Positions 63,278-64,000 of a DNA stretch of 64,000 nucleotides are shown here, in pieces. Origin of the DNA: Nocardiopsis sp. N85. GTDB taxonomy: Bacteria > Actinomycetota > Actinomycetes > Streptosporangiales > Streptosporangiaceae. The notes beneath the pieces were generated by a model, which did not search any database, had not been told where the DNA came from, and was given only the letters and a program-made list of their open reading frames with translations. Both the position numbers and the translations under genes were made by a program. Numbering within the stretch: position 1 is the stretch's first letter; each line of letters opens with the position of its first letter. The DNA lies in NCBI RefSeq assembly GCF_028882275.1, contig NZ_JARBUT010000001.1:372001-436000 (forward strand), given 5' to 3'.

Positions 63278-63361
63278 GCCGGAAAGCCTATACGCGGCCC
63301 CTCGGGCCCGGTCTCGGGTGAGAGCCGGGTCACGACAGCGGGCGGACAGCGCGCGGCAAGG

Positions 63362-63381
63362 GGACGGACGGCGCTCCGTCC
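63362..63381. promoter_or_regulatory. Dyad between the SARP gene and the Old Yellow Enzyme gene
   Basis: GGACGGA (63362-63368) and TCCGTCC (63375-63381) form a perfect 7-bp inverted repeat with a 6-bp centre, 59 bp upstream of the flavoenzyme start. SARP proteins usually bind direct repeats, so this may serve another regulator. Confidence 0.35.
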
Positions 63382-63440
63382 TAGGTTCCGAGTGTTCCCG
63401 AGGGCGCGGCCCTCACCATCGAGAACCCCGGAGGACCACC

Positions 63441-64000
63441 GTGAACGAGTCCCTGTTCCAGCCGACGAAGATCGGTCGGTACGAGGCGGCCAACCGCCTG
63501 TTCATGGCCCCGATGACCCGTTCGCGCGCCTACGGCGGCCGCCCGGACGCGCTCGTCGCCGAATACTACGCCCAGCGGGCGGCCGCCGGACTGATCATCA
63601 CCGAGGGCGTCCAGCCCAACGTGCGCGGCCAGGGCTACATCGACACCCCCGGTCTGCACGGGCCCGAGCAGGTGGAGGCGTGGAAGGCCGTCACCGGTGC
63701 CGTCCACGAGCGCGGCGGGCTCATCTTCGCGCAGATCATGCACACCGGCCGCATCGGCCACCCGTTCCTGTACCCGGACGGTGGCCTGCCGGTGGGCCCG
63801 TCCCCGGTCGCCTCGGGCGAGTCGCTGTTCGACGGCTCGGGCATGGTCCCGCACCCGGTGCCCCGGGAGCTGACCGTCGCGGAGATCCAGGAGGTCGTGG
63901 ACGACTTCGCCGCGGCCGCCGGCAACGCGATCGCCGCCGGTTTCGACGGGGTGGAGCTGCACGGGGCCAACGGCTACCTGATCAACCAGTTCCTCTCGGA
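63441..64000 (+). CDS. Old Yellow Enzyme family ene-reductase (N-terminal part)
   Basis: An FMN-dependent NAD(P)H:enone oxidoreductase, cut by the window end after 186 residues. Visible are the barrel start LFQPTKIGRYEAANRLFMAPMTRSRA, AAGLIITEGVQPN, IFAQIMHTGRIGHP and the FMN/substrate motif GVELHGANGYLINQFL (each at family-typical spacing). The first of these spans residues about 5-30. The GTG at 63441 has GGAGG five bases upstream. It diverges from the SARP regulator. The substrate cannot be told; N-ethylmaleimide reductase-type (NemA) proteins are the closest class. Confidence 0.9.
   Translation, partial: MNESLFQPTKIGRYEAANRLFMAPMTRSRAYGGRPDALVAEYYAQRAAAGLIITEGVQPNVRGQGYIDTPGLHGPEQVEAWKAVTGAVHERGGLIFAQIMHTGRIGHPFLYPDGGLPVGPSPVASGESLFDGSGMVPHPVPRELTVAEIQEVVDDFAAAAGNAIAAGFDGVELHGANGYLINQFLS

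Overview
The window is high-GC DNA from an actinomycete. It has many GTG starts, a SARP/AfsR-type regulator, ECF and SigE-family sigma factors, a CIRCE-controlled hrcA-dnaJ pair and a MalEFG sugar transporter without its own ATPase. The housekeeping order (miaA-dapF-hflX; holA-comEC-comEA-rpsT-lepA; hemW-DUF3097-hrcA-dnaJ-rsmE-phoH-ybeY-corC-era) and the protein sequences suggest a Streptosporangiales-type organism, most likely Nocardiopsis or a close relative. The genus is an inference from sequence style, not a search result. No insertion sequence, phage, CRISPR array, tRNA or rRNA gene was seen.

Region by region. 1-3.7 kb: miaA and dapF diverge around a large dyad, followed by an ECF sigma factor and its membrane partner. 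3.8-9.8 kb: the glycolate oxidase operon glcDEF and malate synthase aceB. 10-13.3 kb: hflX and a solitary imidazolonepropionase-like amidohydrolase. 13.4-22 kb: holA, comEC, comEA, rpsT, a membrane-anchored protein of unknown function, and lepA. 22-30.4 kb: a maltodextrin locus with malG, malF and malE, a second malE paralogue, a GH13 alpha-glucosidase and a LacI-type regulator. 30.6-44.5 kb: hemW, two DUF4870 membrane proteins with Gly/Gln/Tyr repeat tails, DUF3097, the heat-shock genes hrcA-dnaJ-rsmE, a SigE-family sigma factor with a probable anti-sigma factor, a HIT protein, and phoH-ybeY-corC-(deaminase-like)-era. 44.6-58.3 kb: purine/ureide catabolism. 58.5-64 kb: a secreted M14 carboxypeptidase, a 1093-residue SARP regulator and a truncated Old Yellow Enzyme gene.

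The main biological theme is glyoxylate. An NCS2 permease, uricase, HIU hydrolase and OHCU decarboxylase take xanthine or urate to allantoin. Allantoinase and allantoicase open it to ureidoglycolate. Hydroxypyruvate isomerase, tartronate semialdehyde reductase and a glyoxylate carboligase-like enzyme convert glyoxylate to glycerate. At the other end of the window, glcDEF makes glyoxylate from glycolate and aceB condenses it with acetyl-CoA. An IclR regulator resembling AllR sits inside the ureide cluster, and related TTCCGC/GCGGAA dyads lie at four promoters of this network, including aceB about 36 kb away. Ureidoglycolate lyase, xanthine dehydrogenase and glycerate kinase are not visible in the window. 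A DUF6986 (HpcH/citrate-lyase-like) gene next to allantoinase is a candidate for an unassigned step.

Points that most deserve a second look: the gcl-like enzyme has Glu at the position where characterised glyoxylate carboligase has Val51; the comEC frame runs about 900 bases into holA without a stop; a conserved but zinc-site-less deaminase-like gene lies between corC and era; and two solute-binding lipoproteins stand in tandem at the malto-oligosaccharide locus.
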